Below, in pieces: positions 34,597-42,596 of a stretch of DNA of 58,082 nt. The position numbers were made by a program, and so were the translations under genes. Numbering within the stretch: the stretch's first letter is position 1; every line of letters starts with the position of its first letter. Source of the DNA: Acidaminococcus sp. (GTDB taxonomy: Bacteria > Bacillota > Negativicutes > Acidaminococcales > Acidaminococcaceae); contig DXYB01000010.1 of NCBI GenBank assembly GCA_019416065.1, positions 1-58,082 of the forward strand, written 5' to 3'. The notes under the pieces were generated by a model, which was not told the origin of the DNA, did not search any database, and was given only the letters and a program-made list of their open reading frames with translations.

Positions 34597-35019
34597 TTGA
34601 TCAATCTGGGACTATTGGCTCTTTCCTGTGTCTTAACGATCGTGGTCTTTTATGATGCTCATAAAGTAGGGATGCGGCATAGTAACCTGTGGGTCCTTGG
34701 AACGTTCCTATTGCCCCCCCTTGTTTTCCCATTGTATGTAATCCGGCGGAGCCAGGTCCGGCACCAGGGAAAACTGTCAGAGCGGCAAAAACGGGAAGCA
34801 AAAGTGCGGGAAGCTTCCCGGAAACGTCGGGAAATGGCGGAAGAAGCCAAACGGAAGTGGGAAGCAGACCGTTTTCGGGCCAAACTGGAGAATCCCCTTA
34901 GGTTTGCAGCCGATGAGAAGAAAAAATACAATGAACAGCATGAAATGCGGCTTATTTTGGATGAACGCATGAAACAACAGCAGAAGCTCCGTGAAAAACG
35001 GATGAAACTGCGAGAGTAA
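34597..35019 (+). CDS. Small membrane-anchored coiled-coil protein of unknown function
   Basis: 140 residues. Two hydrophobic segments (about 2-18 and 30-48) are followed by a long, highly charged arginine/lysine/glutamate helix (about 55-140), likely a coiled coil facing the cytoplasm. TTG start with AGGAGG eight bases upstream. It lies 32 bp before murA on the same strand and probably shares its transcript, so a link to cell-wall synthesis or shape is possible. I do not recognise a named family. Confidence 0.7.
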   Translation: MINLGLLALSCVLTIVVFYDAHKVGMRHSNLWVLGTFLLPPLVFPLYVIRRSQVRHQGKLSERQKREAKVREASRKRREMAEEAKRKWEADRFRAKLENPLRFAADEKKKYNEQHEMRLILDERMKQQQKLREKRMKLRE

Positions 35020-35051
35020 GACCTGATACGCAAGAAAGGTGTGGAGCTGGA

Positions 35052-36314
35052 GTGGAAAAATTGGTGGTTAAAGGTGGTTGCCGCCTGAAGGGAACAGCCC
35101 GTGTCAGCGGTGCTAAAAATGCGGTGCTGCCCATTATCGCAGCCTCTGTTTTGGGGATGGAACAAAGCACCATCTTAGAAGTCCCGGAACTGGAAGATGT
35201 ACGTACCATCTGCAAAGTCTTGGAGTGCTTGGGCCTTAACGTGGATATGTCCGTGCCGCACAGGCTGAAAATTGATAGCCGGAAGATTACCAGTTGGGAA
35301 GCTCCTTATGAATTGGTTAGTACCATGCGGGCTTCTTTTCTGGTGATGGGGTCCTTACTGGCACGGGAGGGGAGAGCAAAAATTTCCCAACCTGGAGGAT
35401 GTGCTATTGGTACCCGTCCTATTGATATTCACTTAAAAGGGTTTGAGGCCCTAGGGGCAGAAATCCGGCAAGGACATGGGTATATTGAAGCGTCGGCGCC
35501 CCATGGTCTTGTGGGAACCACGATTTACCTGGATTTTCCCAGTGTGGGAGCCACGGAAAATTTGATTATGGCTGCCTCCATGGCAAAAGGGACGACCATT
35601 ATAGAAAATGCGGCCCAGGAGCCAGAAATTGTGGACTTGGCTAACTATGTCAACGTAATGGGCGGCAAAGTGCGGGGCGCTGGCACTACCTCCATTCGCA
35701 TTGATGGCGTGGAGGAAATGAAGGGCGGGGAACATACTGTGATTCCTGACCGCATTGAGGCTGGTACGTATATGGTGGCAGGTGCCATGACCCACGGGGA
35801 TATTGTGGTGGATAACGTATTATGCGAACATATGAAGCCACTTATTGCCAAACTGCGGGAAGCGGGCGCTGTCGTGGAAGAAAATATTAATTCTGTCCAT
35901 GTGGTAGGGCCGGAGCAACTGAAAGCCATTACGGTAAAAACGTTGCCCTATCCGGGATTTCCCACGGATATGCAGGCGCAGGTCATGGCGATGATGTGTA
36001 TTGCGAAAGGCCAAAGTTCTGTACTGGAGACCGTTTTTGAAAATCGCTTTATGCATGTGGATGAACTGCTGCGTATGGGTGCGGATATTCGTACCAATGG
36101 CGGGCGCGCTGCTATCGTAGAAGGCGTGGATAAATTGTACGGATGCCAAGTGCGGGCTACGGACTTGCGGGCCGGCGCTGCCATGGTGCTGGCCGGATTG
36201 GTTGCAGATGGTACGACCTATATTACAGATATTCATCACATTGACCGGGGCTACGAAAATCTGGTGGAAAAATTTACTGCCCTGGGTGCAACCATTCAAC
36301 GGATTACAGAATAA
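35052..36314 (+). CDS. murA: UDP-N-acetylglucosamine 1-carboxyvinyltransferase
   Basis: A 420-residue enolpyruvyl transferase that makes the first committed precursor of peptidoglycan. The start KLVVKGGCRLKGTARVSGAKNAVLP holds the substrate-binding K-N pair; the catalytic cysteine (C117) is in QPGGCAIGTRPIDIHL, so the enzyme should be fosfomycin-sensitive. FPTDMQAQ and the end IDRGYENLVEKF are standard. GTG start with GGAG upstream. It is followed 12 bp later by an mreB-like gene, coupling wall precursor synthesis to shape control. Confidence 0.96.
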   Translation: MEKLVVKGGCRLKGTARVSGAKNAVLPIIAASVLGMEQSTILEVPELEDVRTICKVLECLGLNVDMSVPHRLKIDSRKITSWEAPYELVSTMRASFLVMGSLLAREGRAKISQPGGCAIGTRPIDIHLKGFEALGAEIRQGHGYIEASAPHGLVGTTIYLDFPSVGATENLIMAASMAKGTTIIENAAQEPEIVDLANYVNVMGGKVRGAGTTSIRIDGVEEMKGGEHTVIPDRIEAGTYMVAGAMTHGDIVVDNVLCEHMKPLIAKLREAGAVVEENINSVHVVGPEQLKAITVKTLPYPGFPTDMQAQVMAMMCIAKGQSSVLETVFENRFMHVDELLRMGADIRTNGGRAAIVEGVDKLYGCQVRATDLRAGAAMVLAGLVADGTTYITDIHHIDRGYENLVEKFTALGATIQRITE

Positions 36315-36326
36315 GGATGTACCGCG

Positions 36327-37364
36327 ATGAAGCAGATGGAAAAAAGTTTTATTTCCCGTCTTTTTTCGCCGGTTGATGTGGGAATTGATCTAGGAACGTC
36401 TTCGCTGCGTATTTTTTTAAAAAATCGAGGTATTGTGCTGCGGGAACCTTCTGTTGCTGCGGTGGATCGCAGTACGGGCAAAGTAGGGGCTATCGGATCC
36501 CGCGCCTTAGCACTTGCGGGAAAAACAGGCTGGGATGTGGTATGGCCGTTACGGCATGGTGTCATTGCTGAATTTGACGAGGCCCAGGGCCTTTTGGAAG
36601 CGGCCCTTAGCCGGGTGGTAGGGCGCAATTTATTTTTCAAACCCCGTGTGATGTTGTGTGTCCCTACGGGTGTGACCGGCGTAGAACGGCGCGCAGTAAC
36701 AGAAGCTGCGCTAATGGCTGGCGCCGCAAAAACTTATTTAGCGGAAGAACCTGTCGCCGCGGCATTGGGGGCGGGTATCCATATTACAGAACCTCGGGGA
36801 CATTTAGTGGTGAATATCGGCAGCGGCACCACCAGTGCAGCAGTGCTCAGCCTGGGAAAAATTATCTGTGCCGCTTCGTTGCGCCAGGGCGGCGGGGCTT
36901 TTAATGAAAGGATCGTCCGGCATCTCCAGCGTACACTGAATTTTGGCATTACCTTTGCTCAGGCAGAAAATTTGAAACAGACGTTGGGTACGCTCAATCC
37001 TTTGGGCCAACGGGGCAGCCAGATCGTCCAGGGAAAGGATGCCATTACGGGGCTCCCCACTAGTTTGCGGCTTACGGGGCAGGATCTTGCGAAAGCTTTG
37101 GGGGAGCCATTGCAAGATCTGGTGGTTTGTCTCCGTTCCCTTTTGGAAAAAACACCGCCAGAACTTTGCGCTGATATTTTGGAAGAAGGCATTGTGCTTA
37201 CAGGCGGTGGCGCTCTTTTAAACGGACTGGCGGACGCCTTGGCTAAACAATTGCGCATGCGTACCGTTGTGGCCTCGCAACCAGAGGATTGTGTGGCTAT
37301 GGGTGCTGGCATGGCGTTGGAGGATGCAGAGCTTTTGGAAATCATGACAGATAAAAAAGGATAA
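36327..37364 (+). CDS. MreB/Mbl-family cell-shape protein
   Basis: A 345-residue bacterial actin. The phosphate-1 loop is VGIDLGTSSLRIFLKNRG, followed by VVWPLRHGVIAEFD, AEEPVAAALGAG (connect segment), NIGSGTTSAAVLS (phosphate 2) and the C-terminal ILTGGGALLNGLADAL. The usual DLGTAN is DLGTSS here, and the protein lacks the long run of strict MreB identity, so it is likely an Mbl/MreBH-like paralogue. It should form membrane filaments guiding wall synthesis. It lies between murA and an exported NAGPA-domain gene. Confidence 0.88.
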   Translation: MKQMEKSFISRLFSPVDVGIDLGTSSLRIFLKNRGIVLREPSVAAVDRSTGKVGAIGSRALALAGKTGWDVVWPLRHGVIAEFDEAQGLLEAALSRVVGRNLFFKPRVMLCVPTGVTGVERRAVTEAALMAGAAKTYLAEEPVAAALGAGIHITEPRGHLVVNIGSGTTSAAVLSLGKIICAASLRQGGGAFNERIVRHLQRTLNFGITFAQAENLKQTLGTLNPLGQRGSQIVQGKDAITGLPTSLRLTGQDLAKALGEPLQDLVVCLRSLLEKTPPELCADILEEGIVLTGGGALLNGLADALAKQLRMRTVVASQPEDCVAMGAGMALEDAELLEIMTDKKG

Positions 37365-37372
37365 GGAGAGCA

Positions 37373-38797
37373 ATGCAGGGAATTCAAAAATGGACGGCCC
37401 GCCTGATATTGGCGGGTTTCTTATTTCAAGGAACACTTGGCGCAGCGGAAGCAGCAACGGTTGCTTCTTTGCGAGGGGGTGTCACGGCTGAACGCGCACG
37501 GATCGTGCTGAATCTGGACAGTCATGCGAGCTACACATCCCGCACGTCAGGACGCTGGTTATATATTGATTTGGACGGGAAGGCAGAACGTACCCAGAGT
37601 GTGCGTGTAAAAGACCCTCGGATTCAAAAAGCTGTGCTGCTTCCCAAAGGCAATAAAAGTCAGCTGGGGATCCTTTTTCGTGATGCAGTCCCAGCGTATA
37701 AAGTTTTTGCTTTAAAAAATCCCAACCGGTTGGTAGTAGATTTTCCTAGAAAGGAAAAAGGGACAGCCTCTTCGGCTCCACTAGCGGGTACTTCCCAATG
37801 GGTGGGAAAAGGACTGCGCTACCGGCAGAGTACGGTGAACTTAGGAGCCGGCAATGTGAAAACCTATGTACTCACGTTGTCTCCCCAGAGCGATTTCAAA
37901 CTGGATTTTATACCGGGGTATGGCAATACGATCCAGAAGGGAACACTGACGGGGATTTCCCGTCGCAGTGGTGCCGTGGCGCTGGTCAACGCCTCGTATT
38001 TTGACAGCGATATTTGGGTGGTGGGCAATTTAAAAATCCAGAATAAATGGCTGGGGATGGAGAGCACGCCACGGACGGGACTTGTTCTGCCTGCAACGGG
38101 TACGCCTTCTATTGAACCGGGTTTACATTACCAGGGTACGGTGACCCGTTCAGATGGAAAAACCTATACTATTGGCGGGATCAACCGGATGCGGCTAGCG
38201 AACGAAATGGTCTTGTATAATGATGGCTATGATGCAACGACTGATACCAATGGGTATGGTACCGAAGTGCAATTGGTGGGTGACCAGGTTCGTAGTAAGA
38301 GCCAAAAAGGAAATATGGCTCTTTACAAGGGGACCACGGTGCTTTCGGGTAATGGCACTGCTGCATCTTTCTTAAATACTGTGAAAAAAGGTGATAGTTT
38401 GACGCTATCCCAGACTCTGGGTAATGCAGTGGCCGATGCAGCGCCTTCTGTTGCCAGTGCCGGCCCCTTGCTGGTATATAATGGGCAGGTCAAAGTCACT
38501 GGCAGTGAAGAAAAGATTGCGCCGGATATTGCACAGGGACGGGCCCCCCGTACCGGTGTGGGCATTAAGAAAGATGGCACGGTGCTGCTGGTAGTGGCAG
38601 ATGGACGTTCTAAGACAAGTGCCGGCTTTAGCCTCAATGAATTTGCCAACTACTTTGTCAAGCTGGGAGCTGATAGAGCCATGAATTTTGATGGTGGGGG
38701 CTCCAGTGAAATGGTGCTGCGCGGCCGGGTTATGAATCGTCCCAGTGATGGAAAAGAGCGCGCTGTCAGGGTAGCACTGGGCTTATTTCGGAAGTGA
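37373..38797 (+). CDS. Exported AMIN + phosphodiester glycosidase (NAGPA) domain protein
   Basis: A 474-residue exported protein. A signal peptide ends near residue 27 (GAAEAA). An AMIN-like domain follows (about 30-125: ARIVLNLDSHASY, LVVDFPR), which in other proteins binds peptidoglycan or secretin. The C-terminal NAGPA/DUF2233 domain (about 165-474) shows VALVNASYF, PRTGVGIKKDGTVLLVVADGR and the diagnostic NFDGGGSSEMVLRG. The domain is named for enzymes that uncover phosphodiester-linked GlcNAc. An envelope-glycan trimming role is likely. Nine bases after the mreB-like gene. Confidence 0.85.
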   Translation: MQGIQKWTARLILAGFLFQGTLGAAEAATVASLRGGVTAERARIVLNLDSHASYTSRTSGRWLYIDLDGKAERTQSVRVKDPRIQKAVLLPKGNKSQLGILFRDAVPAYKVFALKNPNRLVVDFPRKEKGTASSAPLAGTSQWVGKGLRYRQSTVNLGAGNVKTYVLTLSPQSDFKLDFIPGYGNTIQKGTLTGISRRSGAVALVNASYFDSDIWVVGNLKIQNKWLGMESTPRTGLVLPATGTPSIEPGLHYQGTVTRSDGKTYTIGGINRMRLANEMVLYNDGYDATTDTNGYGTEVQLVGDQVRSKSQKGNMALYKGTTVLSGNGTAASFLNTVKKGDSLTLSQTLGNAVADAAPSVASAGPLLVYNGQVKVTGSEEKIAPDIAQGRAPRTGVGIKKDGTVLLVVADGRSKTSAGFSLNEFANYFVKLGADRAMNFDGGGSSEMVLRGRVMNRPSDGKERAVRVALGLFRK

Positions 38798-38863
38798 TGG
38801 TTGCGCTTTTGCTTAGTTATAGATATAATTTCATATAAGAAGTTGATAAAAGAGGTGCTGATT

Positions 38864-39169
38864 ATGCTGAAACATGCATTTCATTACAAGAAAATATGGG
38901 CGGTGGCTGTGCTCCTGGTGCTTCTAGCTATAGGATTGGCCCAGGCAGCCGGCGGAAAAGAGCAGCGGAGTAGCATTGCCGGGCAGGTAGTCAGTACTGT
39001 TTCCGTTGGTACAAAGGTAAACGAAGGCGCTGTCCTTGTCACGGTTAAGACCCTTGTAGGATCTGCTCCAGCGGCGCGGGCTAACTGCGACGGGACTGTG
39101 GTAAGTGTCAGTGTGCAGCCTGGGCAGCAGGTTGCTGCAAACCAGGTGGTAGCAGAAATTGCACCGTAA
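38864..39169 (+). CDS. Small exported lipoyl/biotinyl-like (barrel-sandwich) protein without a modifiable lysine
   Basis: 101 residues with a signal peptide or anchor (about 9-29). The remainder has the repeated G-x-V-x2-V-x5-V-x2-G pattern of a biotinyl/lipoyl fold (IAGQVVSTVSVGTKVNEGAV and DGTVVSVSVQPGQQVAANQV). The MKM-type lysine that would carry biotin or lipoate is missing, as in HlyD-like adaptors. I start at ATG 38864 with AGAGGTG upstream. It lies between two exported enzymes and is followed by a terminator; its job is unknown. Confidence 0.65.
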   Translation: MLKHAFHYKKIWAVAVLLVLLAIGLAQAAGGKEQRSSIAGQVVSTVSVGTKVNEGAVLVTVKTLVGSAPAARANCDGTVVSVSVQPGQQVAANQVVAEIAP

Positions 39170-39179
39170 CCTTGAACAA

Positions 39180-39212
39180 AAAAAGAGGTGCTGCGTTGCA
39201 GCACCTCTTTTT
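39180..39212 (+). terminator. Terminator after the lipoyl-like gene
   Basis: AAAAGAGGTGCTGC and GCAGCACCTCTTTT pair perfectly around GTT and run into TTTTT. The next gene's AGGAGG lies two bases after it, so read-through and translation start of the S55 peptidase gene may be linked to this hairpin. Confidence 0.85.
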
Positions 39213-39223
39213 CAGGAGGAACT

Positions 39224-40930
39224 ATGAAGTCTTTGCAGGCAAAACGCATTCTGGCGCTACTTCTTATCGGGATGCTGACCTTTCTTTCCACGGCTTTTGC
39301 TGAAATTCCCACCATCGCGGTAGAAGAACTAAAGCCAGGTATGAAAGGGTATGGCAAAACCGTCATTGAGGGGGCGGATATTCGCACGTTTGATGTGGAA
39401 GTCCTAGGTGTTACTGGAACCGAGACCGGTGGCTACAATATTTTGATCAAGGCCTCCGGGCCTCTTTTGGAAGAAAGCGGTGGCATTGCCCAAGGGATGA
39501 GCGGCAGCCCGGTATATATTGACGGACGTTTGGCCGGTGCCGTAGCGTATGGACAGGCATTTTCTGATCCCAATTATTGCTTTTTGACACCGATCAATGA
39601 AATGTTACGGCTCTTTGATGAAACCGATCCCCGGCCTTCCGTATTTTTACCTAAAAGCACGCCGCTGATGGTCAGTGGCTTTACCGAAGCGGGGGTGGAA
39701 CATTTAAACGAAGGACTCAAATCGTTTGGCCTTGTCAGTTATGCTGTGCCCGCTGGTAATGCAGCATTAGATCAGGTGAAGCTGGAACCAGGCAGCAGTG
39801 TGGGCGTTTCTCTGGTACGAGGGGATATGGTCATTGGTGCGATTGGGACCGTCACCTGGACGGATGAGAAAGGGCGTGTACTGGCCTTCGGGCATCCCTT
39901 TTTGCAACACGGGGATTCCAATTATTTTATGACCAATGCCTGGATCTTTGCATCCGTACCCAATATCCAAAGCGCCTTTAAAGTGGGAACGCTAGGTAAA
40001 ACCCTAGGGAGAATTAGCCAAGACCGGCTCAGCGGGATAGCGGGTAAAGAAGGGGAAAATGCCCCGATTATTCCTATGTATGTTTCTGTAACGGATAAGG
40101 ACCGGGGACTGCATAAGAGCAGCAATGTGCAGCTTATCACGGATGAGGACCTGGTACCCACCTTGGTAGATGGTGTAACCTACAACACGGTAAGTATGGC
40201 TAAGGATAAAAAAGGCGGGGGCACGAGTAAAATCCGTTTTACCATTACCGCCCAGGGCAATGAAGAAGGTCCGATCACGTTACGCAGGGAAAATATGTTT
40301 TACAGCGCCACGGATATCGGCAAGCTGACAGATTCCGAACTCAACATTGCCACGGATATGTTGATGAATAACCGGTTTGATAAGGTGACCATACAGGACA
40401 TCAATGTGGATGTAGAAACTACCGCTTCCTGCGAGGTGGCGGAAATGACCAGTGCTTCTGCTCCTGATACCGTGGAACAAGGAGGCGCCTTGCCGATTAC
40501 CCTTACCTTTAAACCCTACCGTGCTCCCGAAATTACCCGGGTAGTGAAATTCCGGGTACCGGATAGCCAGGCGCCCGGTCCTATGAATTTGATTGTGCGC
40601 AGTGGGAATGCGACCAGCTGGCTGAACAAAGCCATGGGGCAGCAGAATAAACTAAGTGGGGACGAAAACGCAGTGGCGACGGATGATGCAACGACCAACC
40701 AGCCTACCACACGGCAGTTTAAAGATTTTTTGACCGAATTTAATGATATGGATGCCAACCACGAAGTGGTTGTGGACCTAATGCCGGACGAATCCTCCAG
40801 CAAACAATCTACGAACCTTAGCAGCCGCCTTACCGGTCTTTTAAAAGGCAGTCCCTATAAACAGCGGTTTCCTATGGAATTTATTGTAACCGGGGAAACC
40901 GGGATTACCGTGACCGTAAAAAAACGATAA
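39224..40930 (+). CDS. SpoIVB-type S55 serine peptidase
   Basis: A 568-residue exported protein. The signal peptide ends near STAFA (about residue 25). The S55 domain follows directly, without the PDZ part of Bacillus SpoIVB: KPGMKGYGKTVIEG, then the nucleophile motif GMSGSP (residues 91-96) and LAFGHPFLQHGD with the conserved histidine. The C-terminal 250 residues are a beta-rich extension of unknown type. AGGAGG precedes ATG 39224. In Bacillus SpoIVB is a sporulation signalling protease; here the neighbours are envelope genes, suggesting a general envelope role. Confidence 0.85.
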   Translation: MKSLQAKRILALLLIGMLTFLSTAFAEIPTIAVEELKPGMKGYGKTVIEGADIRTFDVEVLGVTGTETGGYNILIKASGPLLEESGGIAQGMSGSPVYIDGRLAGAVAYGQAFSDPNYCFLTPINEMLRLFDETDPRPSVFLPKSTPLMVSGFTEAGVEHLNEGLKSFGLVSYAVPAGNAALDQVKLEPGSSVGVSLVRGDMVIGAIGTVTWTDEKGRVLAFGHPFLQHGDSNYFMTNAWIFASVPNIQSAFKVGTLGKTLGRISQDRLSGIAGKEGENAPIIPMYVSVTDKDRGLHKSSNVQLITDEDLVPTLVDGVTYNTVSMAKDKKGGGTSKIRFTITAQGNEEGPITLRRENMFYSATDIGKLTDSELNIATDMLMNNRFDKVTIQDINVDVETTASCEVAEMTSASAPDTVEQGGALPITLTFKPYRAPEITRVVKFRVPDSQAPGPMNLIVRSGNATSWLNKAMGQQNKLSGDENAVATDDATTNQPTTRQFKDFLTEFNDMDANHEVVVDLMPDESSSKQSTNLSSRLTGLLKGSPYKQRFPMEFIVTGETGITVTVKKR

Positions 40931-40946
40931 CGTAACATGCGATGCC

Positions 40947-40969
40947 AACGGGGAGATCGTTTCCCCGTT
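40947..40969 (+). terminator. Terminator after the S55 peptidase gene
   Basis: AACGGGGA and TCCCCGTT form an 8-bp stem with a 7-base loop, followed by TTCGCTTTTT. Confidence 0.8.
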
Positions 40970-41003
40970 TTCGCTTTTTCTGCCAAAATTCTTCTAAAAA
41001 GTG

Positions 41004-41009
41004 TATAAT
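41004..41009 (+). promoter_or_regulatory. -10 element of the mla operon
   Basis: TATAAT 48 bp before mlaE, just after the preceding terminator. The -35 is weak (TGCCAA at 40981-40986). Confidence 0.4.
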
Positions 41010-41056
41010 AAGAGATAATTTGTGGCTGTGCTAATAGTCCAGATGAAGGAGTACGT

Positions 41057-41839
41057 ATGGGAATCAATCAATTATGCCAGGCTCTGGGGCGAAACATGCT
41101 GGAAGTCTGCGCCCGGACAGGGCGGGTGGTTAACTTGTTCCTGGAAACGTGCCGACAGGTGCGACATGCAGAAAAACGGGAAGTTTTACGCCAAATGGCT
41201 AAACTGGGAGCGGATTCCCTGCCCATCGTCAGCATGACCATTGCCTGTACCGGAATGGTCATGAGTGTGCAAACCGCGAAAGAATTTGTTAAGCTGGGCG
41301 CTGCCGATTCGGTGGGCGGTATTGTGGCGATTGCTATGGGACGGGAGCTTTCCCCCATTCTTACCGGTGTAGTGGTAGCGGGCCGTATCGGGGCATCCAT
41401 CGCCGCAGAAATCGGCACCATGAAGGTGACCGAACAAATCAATGCGCTGCGTGTGATGGCGGTCAGCCCTACCCGCTATCTGGTGGCACCCCGATTTCTC
41501 GCCATTGTTGTAATGATGCCCATTCTGGTACTTTACGCCAATCTGGTAGGCGATGTAGGGGGCTTTTTGGTTGCGGACAATTATGCGGGCATTAATTCCC
41601 ATATGTTTATGGAAAGTATCCGTGGGTTTATTGAGCCTTGGGATATTCTGGCGGGTCTCATTAAAGGCGCTGTATTTGGCGCCATTATTGCCATCATCGG
41701 CTGTCACAAAGGTCTTACTGCCAAGCAGGGAGCGGAGGGCGTTGGCCTAGCCACTACGGCCAGCGTGGTCCTATCCATTATTTTAATTTTTATTGCCAAT
41801 TATTTCTTGTCCGTGATTTTATTTGTCCGTGGAGGGTGA
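41057..41839 (+). CDS. mlaE: Phospholipid transport ABC permease MlaE
   Basis: A 260-residue inner-membrane permease of the MlaE/YrbE family with five to six helices. Diagnostic are GADSLPIVSMTIACTGMVMS, GRELSPILTGVVVAGRIGAS and AEIGTMKVTEQINALRVMAV (the amphipathic helix contacting the ATPase). AAGGAG precedes the ATG. First gene of mlaE-mlaF-mlaD, which moves phospholipids between inner and outer membrane. Confidence 0.94.
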   Translation: MGINQLCQALGRNMLEVCARTGRVVNLFLETCRQVRHAEKREVLRQMAKLGADSLPIVSMTIACTGMVMSVQTAKEFVKLGAADSVGGIVAIAMGRELSPILTGVVVAGRIGASIAAEIGTMKVTEQINALRVMAVSPTRYLVAPRFLAIVVMMPILVLYANLVGDVGGFLVADNYAGINSHMFMESIRGFIEPWDILAGLIKGAVFGAIIAIIGCHKGLTAKQGAEGVGLATTASVVLSIILIFIANYFLSVILFVRGG

Positions 41840-41840
41840 A

Positions 41841-42593
41841 ATGAACCAGCATATCATAGAATTTCAAAATGTAGATATGCGCTTTGGTTCTAAAGTGGTT
41901 TTGGACGCTGTTAGTTTTTTTGTGGACAAAGGAGAAACCCTGGCGGTTATTGGGCCCAGCGGCACAGGCAAAAGCACGGTACTGAAACTTTTGATCGGGC
42001 TCTTGCAGCCCCAGGCAGGACATATTCTCATTAAGGGGCAACCTGTGGAACACTTTACGGAAGAACAGTGGAATACGCTCCGGCAGCACATGGGCATGGT
42101 ATTCCAATATTCTGCCCTGTTTGACTTTTTGGATGTGGGAGAAAATGTTGCCTTTGGCCTGCGGCAGCATACCCATATGAATGAGGACGAGATCCAAAAC
42201 CGGGTGAAAGCGTTACTGAATGCAGTGGGCCTTTCGGGCAATGAACATGTATATCCCGCGCAACTATCCGGCGGTATGCAAAAACGAGTGGGCCTTGCGC
42301 GGGCCTTGGCCTTGCAACCGGATATTATCCTGTATGATGAACCTACGGCCGGACTGGATCCCATTATGGCTACCAATATCAGCCAACTGATTTTAGATAC
42401 CAAAAAACAACTGGGAATCACTTCCCTTTTGGTGACCCACGATATGGCATCGGCGTTCTTGTGCGCTGATCGAATTTTAATGTTAAGTGAAGGACATATT
42501 GTTTTTACCGGTACAGTGGCTGATGCAAAAAAAACAAAAGAACCCATGGTACGGGCATTTCTCCGCAGTGATATTCTGGAGAATAAGGAGTAA
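41841..42593 (+). CDS. mlaF: Phospholipid transport ABC ATPase MlaF
   Basis: A 250-residue ATPase with Walker A GPSGTGKST, the MlaF-type signature LSGGMQKRVGLARALAL, Walker B ILYDEPTAGLDPI and switch histidine in VTHDMASAF. I start at ATG 41841 with GGAGGGTG before it, one base after the mlaE stop; an earlier reading overlaps mlaE without need. Functions with MlaE as the motor of the lipid transporter. Confidence 0.94.
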   Translation: MNQHIIEFQNVDMRFGSKVVLDAVSFFVDKGETLAVIGPSGTGKSTVLKLLIGLLQPQAGHILIKGQPVEHFTEEQWNTLRQHMGMVFQYSALFDFLDVGENVAFGLRQHTHMNEDEIQNRVKALLNAVGLSGNEHVYPAQLSGGMQKRVGLARALALQPDIILYDEPTAGLDPIMATNISQLILDTKKQLGITSLLVTHDMASAFLCADRILMLSEGHIVFTGTVADAKKTKEPMVRAFLRSDILENKE

Positions 42594-42596
42594 CGT

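Noticed and set aside
34437..34604. A 56-residue N-terminal extension of the second ChrA half.
   Set aside because: It crosses the ribosome site and intergenic promoter and is unlike other short ChrA proteins.
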